Source: Plantactinospora endophytica
Lineage (GTDB): Bacteria; Actinomycetota; Actinomycetes; Mycobacteriales; Micromonosporaceae
Assembly (NCBI RefSeq): GCF_016862915.1
Contig: NZ_BONW01000021.1
Span: 62,001 to 126,000, forward strand
Reading direction: 5' to 3'
DNA: 64,000 bases
A program made the position numbers and the translations under genes. Position 1 is the stretch's first letter. The number at the start of each line of letters is the position of its first letter. Of this stretch, positions 25,501 to 34,630 are shown piece after piece. Below the pieces are notes generated by a model that had not been told where the DNA came from, ran no database searches, and was given only the letters and a program-made list of their open reading frames with translations.

Positions 25501-25829
25501 TGCATCTTGTTGACCGCGTCGTCCAGGTCGGTGCCGAACTCGTACTCGACCTGGAGGGTCGCGCTGCCCTCCTGCGAGGTCGAGGTGACCTTGGACAGCC
25601 CGGCGATCCCCTGGATGCCGTTCTCGATCGGCTCGGCGACCTGCTCCTCGACGACCTCCGGCCCGGCACCCGGGTACGGCGCGATGATGAAGGCCGCCGG
25701 AAACTCCAGCGAGGGCAGAAGCTGCTGCTTCAGCGACGGTACGGCGTACACGCCGAATGCTGTGATCACGATCGCGATGAGCGCGACAAGCCCTCGGTTG
25801 GCGAGACTGAGTCTGGCGAGGAACGACAT
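22536..25829 (-). CDS. RND-family efflux permease (HAE1/SwrC-like)
   Basis: A 1097-residue permease with the AcrB topology: first membrane helix at the N-terminus (SLANRGLVALIAIVITAFGVY), a large extracytoplasmic loop, a central bundle with GRVVDDSIVVLENIKRHL, a second large loop and a final bundle ending in a charged cytoplasmic tail. The GRVVDDSIVV segment holds the proton-relay Asp pair. Two in-frame glycine runs (GGGGGNPFGGGG and FGGGGGGPGGG) lie in the second loop. No membrane-fusion partner gene is adjacent, as in Gram-positive SwrC. Export of lipopeptides or drugs is typical of relatives; the substrate is unknown. Confidence 0.92.
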   Translation of the reverse strand: MSFLARLSLANRGLVALIAIVITAFGVYAVPSLKQQLLPSLEFPAAFIIAPYPGAGPEVVEEQVAEPIENGIQGIAGLSKVTSTSQEGSATLQVEYEFGTDLDDAVNKMQTALNRLSLPENVEPQVIAGSTDDLPAVVLAASGNGDERALADKLADTVVPELESIDGVRTVEVTGAREEQVVIAPDPVKLAGAGVAPTAIAEALRANGVTIPAGALTEADQTRTVQVGGRIASVEELAGIFVPGRAGGRPVRLGDVATVQQQLAAPTSFTRTDGADSLGIMVTATPDGNAVRISHDIRDRLADLGSASGATLTVVFDQAPFVEKSIESLTTEGLLGLVMAVLVILVFLLSIRSTLVTAVSIPLSVLVALIALWIGDYSLNLLTLGALTIAVGRVVDDSIVVLENIKRHLGYGEHKRTAILGGVREVAGAVVASTLTTVAVFTPIVLVGGFVGQLFAPFAITVTVALLASLLVSLTIIPVLAYWFLRPANGGATEEAVRQAAEEKELRSPLQRGYLPVIRFATQRRWLTVGLGLVVLLGTFGLATRLETNFLDDSGQDTLSISQELPIGSSLAATDAAAKQVERVLGETDGVESYQVTVGGGGGNPFGGGGSANEASFSVALTEETEAGEVEDALRAEFDKLTNAGEISFGGGGGGPGGGAVNEIQVIVRAADSEVLDRANEQVSKAMSETPDVTDVRSSLAESAPRIDVKVDRAAAARVGLSEAAVGQLVAQQFRGSPLGQVSLDGKQQDVVLRTGQPPAGIEALRALPVGPPGPAGVVKLGDIAEVREVQGPLAVTRIDGERSVTISGTSTGSNLGATTAALREKLDGIEVPGATFEVGGVSAEQQEAFADLGLAVLAAIAIVFVIMVATFGSLIQPLILLVSIPFAATGAIGLLLATGTPLGVPALIGVLMLVGIVVTNAIVLMDLINQYRAQGMGVVEAVVEGGRRRLRPILMTAIATIFALLPMALGLTGEGGFISQPLAIVVIGGLISSTLLTLVLVPTLYTMVENTKERIRRRRSGAAPAGADERAGSGESAGEPVPVGAGVGVRQAGAAGNTSPGPVPARPSGALVEGTDQFEVLRLPKSRKSPLPPTED

Positions 25830-26050
25830 CAGCGGCTCACTCCTGTTATCGAGTTGGCGCGAGAATGCGATCGCGCGAGTTCCGACTCGGCGCGGCAGGG
25901 GAGAGTCTGCCTGACCCGGAACACCGCCCCGGAGTCGGGGCGCTGGGCGCAGCGTGCCCGCCGACCGGCCCCGCCGACAACTCCGGCTCAGCCGCCTCTC
26001 AGCCGGTCCGCCACGTCCGACGCCCGGCTGGGAAGCGTTCCCGGCCCCGC

Positions 26051-27100
26051 TCAGACCAGGTCGAGGGCGCGGGCTGCGGTCGGTACGTCGTTACGGATGG
26101 TGATCGGCGAGGGGGCGGTGGAGATCGCCCACTCCGGGTCCTTCAGGCCGTGCCCGGTGACCGTGCAGACCACGGTGGAGCCGCTCGGCACCCGCCCCTC
26201 GGCGGCCTGCTGCAACAGCCCGGCGACACTGGCCGCGCTGGCCAGCTCGACGAAGACACCCACCTCACGGGCGAGCAGCCGGTACGCCGACAGGATCTCC
26301 CGGTCGGTCACCGCCGCGATCAGCCCGCCGGATTCGTCCCGGGCGTCGACGGCCTTGGTCCAGCTCGCCGGGTTGCCGATCCGGATCGCGGTGGCGATGG
26401 TGGACGGTTCGCGGACCGCCTCGCCGGTGACGATCGGGGCGGCGCCGGATGCCTGGAAGCCGTACATCCTCGGGCGGCGGGTGGTGTTGCCGGCCTCGGA
26501 CTCCTCCGAGTAGCCCATCCAGTACGCGGTGATGTTGCCGGCGTTGCCGACCGGCAGGCAGTGGATGTCCGGGGCGTCGCCGAGCGCCTCGACGACCTCG
26601 AACGCGGCCGTCTTCTGCCCGTGCAGCCGGTCGATGTTCACCGAGTTGACCAGCGCCACCGGGTAGTCCATGGCCAGCTTGGCGGCGAGCGACAGGCAGT
26701 CGTCGAAGTTGCCGTTGATCTGGAGCAGCCGGGCGCCGTGCACCAGCGCCTGGGCCATCTTGCCGAGCGCGATCTTGCCCTGCGGCACCAGCACGGCGCA
26801 GGTGAGCCCGGCCCGCGCCGCGTACGCCGCCGCCGAGGCGCTGGTGTTGCCGGTGGAGGCGCAGATGATCGCCTTGTTGCCGGCCTCGACCGCCTTGGAG
26901 ACCGCCAGCGTCATACCCCGGTCCTTGAACGAACCGGTCGGGTTGGCGCCCTCGACCTTGAGGTAGACGTCACAGCCGAGCCGCGCGGAGAGCACCGGGG
27001 CGGGCAGCAACGGGGTGTTCCCCTCGTGCAGAGTGATCACCGGCGTGGCCTCGCTGACCGGCAGCCGGTCCCGGTACGCCTCGATCAAGCCCCGCCACAT
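26051..27100 (-). CDS. thrC: Threonine synthase
   Basis: PLP enzyme converting O-phosphohomoserine to threonine. From ATG 27100, preceded by GAGGAGAG, the product has 349 residues beginning [15 protein letters not shown]. The PLP lysine lies in [11 protein letters not shown]; the phosphate-binding loop is [10 protein letters not shown]. This is the short form of threonine synthase found in actinobacteria. It follows hom on the same strand after 166 bp. A longer frame upstream lacks similarity and good codon pattern. Confidence 0.95.
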   Translation of the reverse strand: MWRGLIEAYRDRLPVSEATPVITLHEGNTPLLPAPVLSARLGCDVYLKVEGANPTGSFKDRGMTLAVSKAVEAGNKAIICASTGNTSASAAAYAARAGLTCAVLVPQGKIALGKMAQALVHGARLLQINGNFDDCLSLAAKLAMDYPVALVNSVNIDRLHGQKTAAFEVVEALGDAPDIHCLPVGNAGNITAYWMGYSEESEAGNTTRRPRMYGFQASGAAPIVTGEAVREPSTIATAIRIGNPASWTKAVDARDESGGLIAAVTDREILSAYRLLAREVGVFVELASAASVAGLLQQAAEGRVPSGSTVVCTVTGHGLKDPEWAISTAPSPITIRNDVPTAARALDLV

Positions 27101-27244
27101 GTCGCTCTCCTCGCCTTGGTCCCGCCGGCCTCCGCGACGGGCACCCGCACTGCTCCCACGGTGACCCAGGGTCGCGGATCCGCTGCACCCGCACCACCCG
27201 CTAACCATCTGGCGGGACGGGGCCGATCGGCCGGAACCTCCCCC

Positions 27245-27260
27245 CGCCCGGCGCCGGGCG
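27245..27260. terminator. GC palindrome between hom and thrC
   Basis: CGCCCGGCGCCGGGCG is a perfect 16-bp palindrome seven bases after the hom stop. It could fold into a short stem reducing read-through from hom to thrC, though with no loop it may only be a GC-rich coincidence. Confidence 0.35.
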
Positions 27261-27266
27261 CGTCGG

Positions 27267-28616
27267 CTACCGGGCGCCGCCCTCGACCCGGAGCACGCTG
27301 GCGATCGACCGGACGATGTCCAGCCGGCGCAGTTCCTCGACGGTGGCGGCCAGCGCGGCGTCCGGTGCGGCGTGCGTGACGATCACCAGGATCGCGTCGC
27401 CGCCCCGGGCCGCCGGTCCGGTCGCCCCGTCCGCCGGGCCGGCCGGCGCCGCAGCCTGCCGTACGGTGGCGATCGACACGTCGTGCCGGGCGAAGACCCC
27501 GGCGACGGCGGCGAGTACGCCCGGGCGGTCGGCCACGTCCAGGCTGATGTGGTAGCGGGTGACCGCCTCCCCCATCGGCCGGATCGGCAGCGCCGCGTAC
27601 GCGGACTCGCTCGGTGCGCGTACCCCGGCCAGGTGGTTGCGGGCCGCCCCGACGATGTCGCCGAGCACCGCGCTCGCGGTCGGCGCCCCGCCCGCGCCCC
27701 GCCCGTAGAACATCAGCTCACCGGCGGCGGCGGCCTCGACGAATACCGCGTTGAACGCGTCGCCGACGCTGGCCAGCGGATGGCTGACCGGGATCATCGC
27801 CGGATGCACCCGGACGCTCACCGACTCGGTGCCGGCCGAGTCCGGCCCCCGGGAGGCGATGCAGAGCAGCTTGATGGTGCAGCCCATCGCCTTGGCGCTG
27901 GCCATGTCGGCGGCGGTGACCTCGGTGATGCCCTCCCGGTGCACGTCCGCGGCGGTGACCCGGGTGTGGAAGGCCAGCGAGGCCAGGATGGCGGCCTTGG
28001 CGGCCGCGTCGAAGCCCTCCACGTCGGCGGTCGGGTCGGCCTCCGCGTAGCCCAGCTCGGTCGCCTCGTCCAGCGCCTCGGTGAAGCCGGCGCCGGTGGC
28101 GTCCATCGCGGAGAGGATGAAGTTGGTGGTGCCGTTGACGATGCCGGTGACCCGGGTGATCGTGTCGCCGTGCAGCGACTCGCGCAGCGGGCGGAGCAGC
28201 GGGATGGCCCCGGCCACCGCAGCCTCGTAGTAGAGGTCGGCACCACCCTCGGCGGCGGCGTCGTGCAGGGTACCGCCGTCCTCGGCGAGCAGCGCCTTGT
28301 TGGCGGTCACCACGCTCTTGCCGGCCCGCAGCGCCTCGACCAGCCAGCCCCGGGCCGGCTCGATCCCGCCGACGACCTCGATCACCAGGTCGACGTCGTC
28401 CCGCTTCACCAGACCGAGCGCGTCGGTGGTGAACAGCGCCGGATCGACCGGCACGCCGCCACGGTCCCGGCCGAGCCGGCGTACGGCGATCCCGGCGAGT
28501 TCGAGCGGTGCACCGACCCGGGCGGTCAGGTCGGGGGCCTGCTCGCGCAGCAGGCGTACCACCTCCGCGCCGACGGTGCCGCAGCCGAGCAGGGCCAGAC
28601 GGACCGGTTTCGTCAT
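27267..28616 (-). CDS. hom: Homoserine dehydrogenase
   Basis: Reduces aspartate semialdehyde to homoserine, the entry to threonine and methionine. The 449-residue protein starts with the NAD(P)-binding LLGCGTVG motif and shows the catalytic region [19 protein letters not shown]-terminal ACT domain ([21 protein letters not shown]) is the usual site of threonine feedback inhibition. Its ATG overlaps the lysA stop by four bases, so hom and lysA are translationally coupled. This lysine/threonine pairing is standard in actinobacteria. Confidence 0.96.
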   Translation of the reverse strand: MTKPVRLALLGCGTVGAEVVRLLREQAPDLTARVGAPLELAGIAVRRLGRDRGGVPVDPALFTTDALGLVKRDDVDLVIEVVGGIEPARGWLVEALRAGKSVVTANKALLAEDGGTLHDAAAEGGADLYYEAAVAGAIPLLRPLRESLHGDTITRVTGIVNGTTNFILSAMDATGAGFTEALDEATELGYAEADPTADVEGFDAAAKAAILASLAFHTRVTAADVHREGITEVTAADMASAKAMGCTIKLLCIASRGPDSAGTESVSVRVHPAMIPVSHPLASVGDAFNAVFVEAAAAGELMFYGRGAGGAPTASAVLGDIVGAARNHLAGVRAPSESAYAALPIRPMGEAVTRYHISLDVADRPGVLAAVAGVFARHDVSIATVRQAAAPAGPADGATGPAARGGDAILVIVTHAAPDAALAATVEELRRLDIVRSIASVLRVEGGAR

Positions 28617-29998
28617 CCCACATCCAATGCCAGCAGATCGTCTTCGGTCTCCCGCCGGACGATCAACCGCGCGCGGCCGTCCCGGACCGCCACCACGGGC
28701 GGCCGGGGAACATGGTTGTAGTTGCTGGCCATGCTCCGGCAGTAGGCGCCCGTACCGGGCACGGCGAGAAGATCTCCGGGCTGCACGTCGGCGGGCAGGA
28801 ATTCATCCTTCACCACCACATCCCCGGCCTCGCAATGCTTTCCCACCACCCGGGCGAGAATCGGCTCGGCGGTCGAGGCCCGGGAGGCGATCGTCGCCGA
28901 GTACGACGCACCGTAGAGCGCGGTCCGGATGTTGTCGCTCATCCCCCCGTCGACGGAGACGTAGGTCCGGATCCCGTCCACGTCCTTGACCGTGCCGATC
29001 TCGTAGAGCGTGAAGACGGCCGGACCGATGATCGCCCGGCCGGGCTCGATCGAGAGCCGGGGCACCGCCAGCCGCATCGCCTCGCACTCCCCGTCGACGA
29101 TCTTGTTGATCCGCTTCGCCAGGTCGTGCGGCGGCGACGGGTCGTCCTGGGTGGTGTACGCGATGCCGAAGCCGCCGCCGAGGTCCAGCTCCGGCAGCTC
29201 CACCCCGCGTGCGTCCCGGATCTGCGCCTGCAAACCGAGGATCCGTCGGGCGGCCACCTCGAAACCGCTGGTGTCGAAGATCTGCGAGCCGATGTGCGAG
29301 TGCAGGCCGCGCAGTTCGAGTACGTCCTCGTCGAGGATCCGGAACGCGGCCTCCGCCGCCGCCCCGCCGCTCAGTGAGAAGCCGAACTTCTGGTCCTCGT
29401 GCGCGGTGGCGATGAACTCGTGGGTGTGCGCCTCGACGCCCACGGTGACCCGGATCAGCACCTTGGGGCGTACGCCCCGGTCCCGGGCCAGCGCGGACAG
29501 CCGGTCGATCTCGTGGAACGAGTCGACGACGATCCGGCCCACCCCGGCGTCGACGGCCCGGGCCAGTTCGGCCGGGGACTTGTTGTTGCCGTGGAAGCCG
29601 ATCCGCTCGGCCGGCATGCCGGCGGCCAGCGCCACCGCCAGCTCCCCGCCGGAGCAGACGTCCAGGAACAGCCCCTCCTCGGCGATGATTCGCACCACCG
29701 CCCGGCAGGTGAACGCCTTACCGGCGTAGTAGATGTCCTCGTCCGGGAAGGCCGCCCGGAAGTCCCGGCACCGGGACCGCAGGTCATCCTCGTCGAGTAC
29801 GTAGACCGGGGTGCCGAACTCCGCCGCCAGCTCGCGTACGCCGAGGCCGGCGACCACGAGCGCGCCGTCGGCGTCCCGGGTCACGTTGCGCGGCCAGAGC
29901 TGCGGTACCAGGGCGTTGACGTCCTCCGGGGTACGCAGCCAGGCTGGGCCTCGGACTCCGAGGTCGCCGTGCAGTGCCCCCGCTTCGTGAGCGCGCAT
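28613..29998 (-). CDS. lysA: Diaminopimelate decarboxylase
   Basis: Decarboxylates meso-diaminopimelate to L-lysine, a PLP fold-III enzyme. The 461-residue product has the PLP-binding Lys in YYAGKAF, the glycine-rich ELDLGGGFGIAY loop, SIEPGRAI for phosphate binding and CxSMASNYNHVPRPP near the C-terminus. It overlaps hom by four bases and lies 81 bp after argS, in the usual argS-lysA-hom order. Start ATG 29998 gives the common N-terminal extension before WPRNVTRD. Confidence 0.96.
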   Translation of the reverse strand: MRAHEAGALHGDLGVRGPAWLRTPEDVNALVPQLWPRNVTRDADGALVVAGLGVRELAAEFGTPVYVLDEDDLRSRCRDFRAAFPDEDIYYAGKAFTCRAVVRIIAEEGLFLDVCSGGELAVALAAGMPAERIGFHGNNKSPAELARAVDAGVGRIVVDSFHEIDRLSALARDRGVRPKVLIRVTVGVEAHTHEFIATAHEDQKFGFSLSGGAAAEAAFRILDEDVLELRGLHSHIGSQIFDTSGFEVAARRILGLQAQIRDARGVELPELDLGGGFGIAYTTQDDPSPPHDLAKRINKIVDGECEAMRLAVPRLSIEPGRAIIGPAVFTLYEIGTVKDVDGIRTYVSVDGGMSDNIRTALYGASYSATIASRASTAEPILARVVGKHCEAGDVVVKDEFLPADVQPGDLLAVPGTGAYCRSMASNYNHVPRPPVVAVRDGRARLIVRRETEDDLLALDVG

Positions 29999-30079
29999 TC
30001 GTCTTTCCCTTCGCCACGCGCGTGTTTCCGACCGGCCCGCTACGCCGGGGGCCGGTTACGAGTCACCGCCGCTCCCAGC

Positions 30080-31741
30080 TCACATCTGCTCGGGTGCGGA
30101 GACGCCGAGCAGCGCCAGACCGTTGGCCAGCACGACCCGGGTCGCCTCGACCAGCCAGAGCCGGGCCTGGGTCAGCTCCGCCGGCACCGGCGTCCGGCCG
30201 AGCGGCAGCACCTGGCAGGCGTCGTTGAACCGGTGGTACGACCCGGCCAACACCTCAAGGTAGCGGGCGATCCGGTGCGGCTCGCGGAGTTCGGCGGCGG
30301 TCGCCACCACCCCGGGGAACTCGCCGAGCGCCTTGAGGAGGTCGTTCTCCCGCTCGTGGCTGAGCAGCCCCGGGTCGAAGTCGTCGGTCCGGCTGATCCC
30401 GAGGTCGGCGGCGCGGCGCAGCAGCGAGGCGATCCGGGCGTGCGCGTACTGCACGTAGTAGACCGGGTTGTCGTTGGAGTTCCGGGTGATCACGTCGATG
30501 TCGAGGGTCAGCGGCGAGTCGGTCGAGGACCGGGCCAGCGAGTAGCGGGCCGCGTCCACGCCGACCGCGTCGACGATCTCGTCCAGCGTGATGATGTTGC
30601 CGGCCCGCTTGGAGAGCCGGACCGGGGCGCCGTCCCGGACCAGGTTGACCAGTTGGCCGATCAGGATCTCGATGTTGAAGTCCGGGTCGTCCCCGGCACA
30701 GGCGGCGATCGCCCGGAGCCGGTTGACGTAGCCGTGGTGGTCGGCACCGAGCAGGTAGACGCACTTGTCGAAGCCGCGCTCCCGCTTGTCGATGTAGTAC
30801 GCCGAGTCGGCGGCGAAGTAGGTCAGCTCGCCGTTGCTGCGAATCAGTACCCGGTCCTTGTCGTCACCGAAGTCGGTGGTACGCAGCCAGATCGCGCCGT
30901 CGGCGTCGTAGACGTGGCCCTGCTCGCGCAGCCGGCCCAGGGCATGCTCGATCGCACCGCTGGAGTGCAGGGTGCGCTCGGAGAACCAGACGTCGAAGTG
31001 CACACCGAACCGCTCCAGGCTGGTCCGCATCTCGTCCAGCATCAACTGGTAGCCCCGGTCCCGGAAGACCGGCACGGCCTCCTCGGCGGGCAGGTCGCGC
31101 AGCTCGGGGCGCTCGGCGACGATCCGCTCAGCGATCTCCGTGACGTACTCGCCGGCGTAGCCCTCCTCGGGGGCCGGCTGCCCGGTGGCCGCCGCGTACA
31201 GCGACTGGCCGAACCGCTCGATCTGGGCGCCCGCGTCGTTGACGTAGTGCTCGCTGGTCACCTCGGCACCGGCGGCGGCGAGGATCCGGCGCAGCGAGTC
31301 GCCGACCGCCGCCCAGCGGGTGTGCCCGAGGTGGATCGGGCCGGTCGGGTTGGCCGAGACGAACTCCAGGTTCACCCGCTGCCCGGTGAGCCGGTCGCTC
31401 CGCCCGTACGCCTGACCGGCCTGGACCACCTCGCGGGCGAGCTGCCCGGCGGCGGCCGGGTCGAGCCGCAGGTTGAGGAAGCCCGGTCCGGCGATATCGA
31501 CGGACTTGACCCCCGGGGTCCGGGCCAGTTCCTCGGCGAGGGCGGCGGCCAGTTCCCGGGGCGGCACCCCGACCCGCTTGCTCAACTGGAGTGCGACGGT
31601 GGAGGCGTAGTCGCCGTGCTCGGGGTTCCGGGGTCGCTCCAGCGTCACGGACTCGGGCAGCACCGAGTGATCCAGACCACGCCGGTCGAAGACGGCGTGT
31701 GCGGCGGCGAGAACGGCCTCGGCGAGGTTGGCGGGAGTCAC
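30080..31741 (-). CDS. argS: Arginyl-tRNA synthetase
   Basis: Class I aminoacyl-tRNA synthetase charging tRNA-Arg, 553 residues from GTG 31741. The N-terminal additional domain is followed by the HIGH-type motif HLGHTRWA within [14 protein letters not shown]. The KMSKS-type loop is degenerate ([15 protein letters not shown]), normal for ArgRS. The C-terminal DALR anticodon-binding domain ends with [10 protein letters not shown]. It heads the argS-lysA-hom block. A tRNA-Arg gene lies 2.6 kb away on the other strand. Confidence 0.96.
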   Translation of the reverse strand: MTPANLAEAVLAAAHAVFDRRGLDHSVLPESVTLERPRNPEHGDYASTVALQLSKRVGVPPRELAAALAEELARTPGVKSVDIAGPGFLNLRLDPAAAGQLAREVVQAGQAYGRSDRLTGQRVNLEFVSANPTGPIHLGHTRWAAVGDSLRRILAAAGAEVTSEHYVNDAGAQIERFGQSLYAAATGQPAPEEGYAGEYVTEIAERIVAERPELRDLPAEEAVPVFRDRGYQLMLDEMRTSLERFGVHFDVWFSERTLHSSGAIEHALGRLREQGHVYDADGAIWLRTTDFGDDKDRVLIRSNGELTYFAADSAYYIDKRERGFDKCVYLLGADHHGYVNRLRAIAACAGDDPDFNIEILIGQLVNLVRDGAPVRLSKRAGNIITLDEIVDAVGVDAARYSLARSSTDSPLTLDIDVITRNSNDNPVYYVQYAHARIASLLRRAADLGISRTDDFDPGLLSHERENDLLKALGEFPGVVATAAELREPHRIARYLEVLAGSYHRFNDACQVLPLGRTPVPAELTQARLWLVEATRVVLANGLALLGVSAPEQM

Positions 31742-31834
31742 CGAACCATGCTAGCGGGGGTAGACTCAGTCACTCGGTGGCGACCCTGCGCGTGTGACCC
31801 ACCATCCCCTGACCGACCGACCTGACGAGGGACC

Positions 31835-32752
31835 ATGAGCATCAGCACCTCGGGCGGCGAACAACGCCGTCCGTCCGTGGTCAGCACCGGCAAAAAGGCG
31901 CCGGCCGGCGGTAAGCCCGCCGAGGGCGAAAAGGGGGCCGGGGCAAAGCCCGCGGGGACGGCCGCCAAGCCCGGTTCCGCCACCAAGTCCGCCGGAAAGT
32001 CCGGTTCCGGTGCCCGGGTGCCCGCCGGGCGCGGCGGCGGGGGCGGCGGCAAGAAGCCGCAGCAGCGCCGGCCGATCACGCCGGTCAAGGTCAGCCAGGG
32101 CCGGTCGTGGGGCTCGATCAGCCTCTTCGTCGCCGTCGGCGTGGTCACCGCCGCCATCATCGGGTACGGCGCGTACGCCGTGGTCCAGAACGGCAAGAAG
32201 TGGGAGGACAAGGCCGCCGCGATCGACGGGATCGTGAACTTCCGGGAGAGCGACCCCTCCGCGGTGGAGCCGATGGCCGGCAAGAAGTCGCACGAGGCCG
32301 GCCCGTTGACCTACAAGATCAACCCGCCGGTCGGCAGCTCGCACAACGACGCCTGGCAGAACTGCATGGGCGACGTCTACGACGCACCGATCGCCAACGA
32401 GCACGCGGTGCACAGCCTGGAGCACGGGGCGGTCTGGGTCACCTACAAGTCCGACCTGCCGGCCGACCAGGTGGAGCAGTTGGCCAGCAAGGTGCGGGGC
32501 AACGAGTTCATGATGATGAGCCCGGTGCAGAACCTCGACAAGCCGATCTCGCTCCAGGCCTGGGGCTACCAGCTCAAGCTCGACAGCGCCACCGACGGCC
32601 GGATCGACGACTTCATCACGGCGCTGCGGCAGAACGCGACCATGGAGCCACAGGCGACCTGCTCCGGCGGCATCACCGCCACCGGTACGACCCCTCGGGA
32701 CAACGTCCCCGGTGACCAGCAGCAGCAGCCGGTTCCTCCGGCGGGCGGCTGA
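31835..32752 (+). CDS. DUF3105 domain membrane-anchored protein
   Basis: A 305-residue protein with an N-terminal 90-residue Lys/Ala/Gly-rich cytoplasmic tail, one membrane helix (SLFVAVGVVTAAIIGYGAYAV) and an extracytoplasmic DUF3105 domain. The domain shows GPLTYKINPPVGSSHND and the conserved HSLEHGAVWVTY. Its conserved Cys, His and Met residues suggest metal handling, but no function is established. The downstream DUF305 gene starts seven bases later. GACGAGGGACC precedes the ATG. Confidence 0.9.
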   Translation: MSISTSGGEQRRPSVVSTGKKAPAGGKPAEGEKGAGAKPAGTAAKPGSATKSAGKSGSGARVPAGRGGGGGGKKPQQRRPITPVKVSQGRSWGSISLFVAVGVVTAAIIGYGAYAVVQNGKKWEDKAAAIDGIVNFRESDPSAVEPMAGKKSHEAGPLTYKINPPVGSSHNDAWQNCMGDVYDAPIANEHAVHSLEHGAVWVTYKSDLPADQVEQLASKVRGNEFMMMSPVQNLDKPISLQAWGYQLKLDSATDGRIDDFITALRQNATMEPQATCSGGITATGTTPRDNVPGDQQQQPVPPAGG

Positions 32753-32758
32753 TCGACA

Positions 32759-33433
32759 GTGGCCGCCGAGACGGGTGTGGTGACGACCGCCAGCGCGCCG
32801 GAGGAGGACGAGGTCGCGGGCCGGGGGTCGGGCAGATGGGCCGCCGGCACCGCCGCGCTGTCCCTCGCCATCCTGCTGGGCCTGCTGCTCGGGTTCACCT
32901 CCGGCCTGCTCGCCCCCGGCCTGTTCCGGCCGGGTGACACCTCGGCCGAGGCCGGGTTCGCCCGGGACATGTCGTCGCACCACGCCCAGGCGGTCGAGAT
33001 GGCGATCCTCGCCCACGGGAAGAGCACCAACCCGGACATCCAGACGCTGGCCGCCGACATCGCGCTCACCCAGCAGGGCCAGATCGGCGTCATGCAGACC
33101 TGGCTGAAGAACTGGGGCCTGAGCCCGACCGGCCGGCAGCCCCGGATGGCCTGGATGCCGGACGGTGCCGGTGCGCTCAAGGACGGGCTGATGCCGGGAA
33201 TGGCCACCGACGCCGAGCGGGCCGAGTTGCGCGCCGCCACCGGCTCCGACTTCGACCTGCTCTTCCTGCGGTTGATGCTGAACCACCACCTGGGCGGCAT
33301 CCACATGGCGGAGGGCATCCTGGATCTCTCCGACGACGAGCAGGTGTCCGCGCTGGCCGAGTCGATGGTCGCGGGGCAGAAGAAGGAGATCGAGTTGATC
33401 CAGACCCTCCAGGGCAGGATCAACTCGCGCTAG
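32759..33433 (+). CDS. DUF305 domain membrane-anchored protein
   Basis: A 224-residue protein from GTG 32759 with one N-terminal membrane helix (ALSLAILLGLLLGFTSGLL) and an extracytoplasmic four-helix domain. Two DUF305 signatures are present: FARDMSSHHAQAVEMA and FLRLMLNHHLGGIHMA, the paired His-Met motifs. DUF305 proteins such as cyanobacterial CopM bind copper, so a periplasm-side metal role is plausible (inference). It is co-transcribed with the DUF3105 gene, a pairing common in actinobacteria, and ends before a strong hairpin. Confidence 0.92.
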   Translation: MAAETGVVTTASAPEEDEVAGRGSGRWAAGTAALSLAILLGLLLGFTSGLLAPGLFRPGDTSAEAGFARDMSSHHAQAVEMAILAHGKSTNPDIQTLAADIALTQQGQIGVMQTWLKNWGLSPTGRQPRMAWMPDGAGALKDGLMPGMATDAERAELRAATGSDFDLLFLRLMLNHHLGGIHMAEGILDLSDDEQVSALAESMVAGQKKEIELIQTLQGRINSR

Positions 33434-33450
33434 TCCGCTTCGCACAGCGT

Positions 33451-33490
33451 CGGATCCGGCGGCCGTCCTCCTGGGCGGTCGCCGGATCCG
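33451..33490 (+). terminator. Terminator of the DUF3105-DUF305 operon
   Basis: CGGATCCGGCG (33451-33461) and CGCCGGATCCG (33480-33490) form a perfect 11-bp stem, 17 bases after the DUF305 stop. Confidence 0.75.
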
Positions 33491-33612
33491 TTGTCGGCCC
33501 GTCCGGGTTGCGAATCACTTCCGATAGGTCCGGGTTGGAGTACTTGCCCGGTTTGACGAGCTTTCTCCACACATAACGTGACCAGTCAGGATCTGCCGTC
33601 GTTGTCCTAGAC

Positions 33613-34293
33613 ATGACGGTTGCTCTCCGGGACGGACGTCGGTCGGTCACCAGCTGGTGCCGTCGGCACACCATCGGCGGGGACGGCGCGGTCGCGGCCG
33701 TCCGACGGGGACAGCGGTCCGGCGACGCGGGGACGCTCAGCCGCGACCAGGAACTGGAATTGATCGAGACGCTGCGCGGCAGCTACCCCGACCAGTTCGG
33801 GCTGGACGACGAACTCTGGACCCGGCAGAGCGTCGCCAGCCTCGTACACCACCGGTACGGCCTGCCCGTCGAGAGCACCGAGGTCGGCGGCTACCTGCGT
33901 GCCTGGGGACTCGGTCCCCGACAGCCGACCGACCGGGCCTGCGGGCTCTGCGTCGACGCGGTGGCCCTGTGGGTGGAGCGGGAGTACCCGGCGATCGTCC
34001 GCTCCGCCGAGCAGCACCGGGCCGAACTCGTCTGGATCGGGCGTACCCGGCTGCACGGGGTGGTACCCGCCGCCGACGTCCTCTCCGCGGTCTCCGTACG
34101 CGGACGGGTGCGGTTCGTCATCGCCACCCCGAACGTCGACCCGGCACTGCCCCGGGACTTCCTGCTCCGACTGAGTGGACCGGAGGGGAATGCCGTACAC
34201 GTCGTGGTGGACGGCTCCTGGACCCGGGCCGAGTGGCCGCGCCGACTTCCGCCCCGGATCGTGCCGCATCCGTTGCCGAGCTGCGGCCGGTAA
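33613..34293 (+). CDS. Winged-helix protein derived from an IS630-family transposase (catalytically dead)
   Basis: A 226-residue protein whose whole length follows the IS630 transposase layout. A winged-helix part comes first (LWTRQSVASLVHHRYGL ... GGYLRAWGL). A shortened RNase-H-like domain follows: ELVWIGRTRLHG where transposases have a DES motif, LSAVSVRGRVRF, and HVVVDGSW where they have the second Asp and His. The first catalytic Asp is lost and the third acidic region is missing, and the protein is shorter than the usual 330 or so residues. The frame is intact, with no terminal repeats around it, so it looks like a domesticated regulator. The start is uncertain: ATG 33613 lacks a clear ribosome binding site. 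Confidence 0.7.
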   Translation: MTVALRDGRRSVTSWCRRHTIGGDGAVAAVRRGQRSGDAGTLSRDQELELIETLRGSYPDQFGLDDELWTRQSVASLVHHRYGLPVESTEVGGYLRAWGLGPRQPTDRACGLCVDAVALWVEREYPAIVRSAEQHRAELVWIGRTRLHGVVPAADVLSAVSVRGRVRFVIATPNVDPALPRDFLLRLSGPEGNAVHVVVDGSWTRAEWPRRLPPRIVPHPLPSCGR

Positions 34294-34295
34294 CG

Positions 34296-34320
34296 CCATC
34301 GCCCCTGGTAGGGGCGGTGG
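34296..34320 (+). terminator. Hairpin after the transposase-derived gene
   Basis: CCATCGCCCC (34296-34305) and GGGGCGGTGG (34311-34320) pair over ten positions with one G-U and a five-base loop. It starts three bases after the stop codon and lies upstream of the tRNA gene. Confidence 0.75.
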
Positions 34321-34386
34321 AACCGACACGACGGATACCGATTCGTGCCTCGGGACCCGTCCCTGCTATTCTTCCTGGGTCGCTGA

Positions 34387-34458
34387 GCCCCCGTAGCTCA
34401 GGGGATAGAGCACCGCCCTCCGGAGGCGGGGGCGCAGGTTCGAATCCTGCCGGGGGCA
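34387..34458 (+). tRNA. tRNA-Arg, anticodon CCG
   Basis: A 72-base cloverleaf: acceptor GCCCCCG/CGGGGGC (seven pairs), D arm GCTC/GAGC, anticodon stem CCGCC/GGCGG with loop CTCCGGA (anticodon CCG, reading CGG), and T arm GCAGG/CCTGC with loop TTCGAAT. The discriminator is A and the CCA end is not encoded. TATTCT, a possible -10 element, lies 15 bases before the 5' end. Confidence 0.95.
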
Positions 34459-34630
34459 CAGATCAATTCTTCGCACGAGCCTCGTCGATTATTCGCCGGG
34501 GCTCGTAGTCGTTTTCCGGCTGGTTCCCCCGCCCGACGCAGTTACCGTCGACCGCAGCCGTTGACCTCAACCGCGATTGAGTTCCTACCGTTGCCCTGTC
34601 CAGCCAGTCAGGCGGAGGGGAGCCGGTGTC

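Noticed and set aside
22521-26513. 1330-codon plus-strand open frame opposite the RND permease
   Set aside because: Low-complexity shadow with no motif; the minus strand encodes a well-formed RND permease.
33420-33614. Small minus-strand ORF of 64 codons with a good GGAGAG ribosome binding site
   Set aside because: It overlaps the end of the DUF305 gene and contains the strong 33451-33490 hairpin; codon use is unlike the neighbours and no family is recognised. It shares its ATG palindrome with the plus-strand gene.
33613-34293. Intact insertion sequence
   Set aside because: No terminal inverted repeats or target-site duplication, and the transposase catalytic residues are missing.
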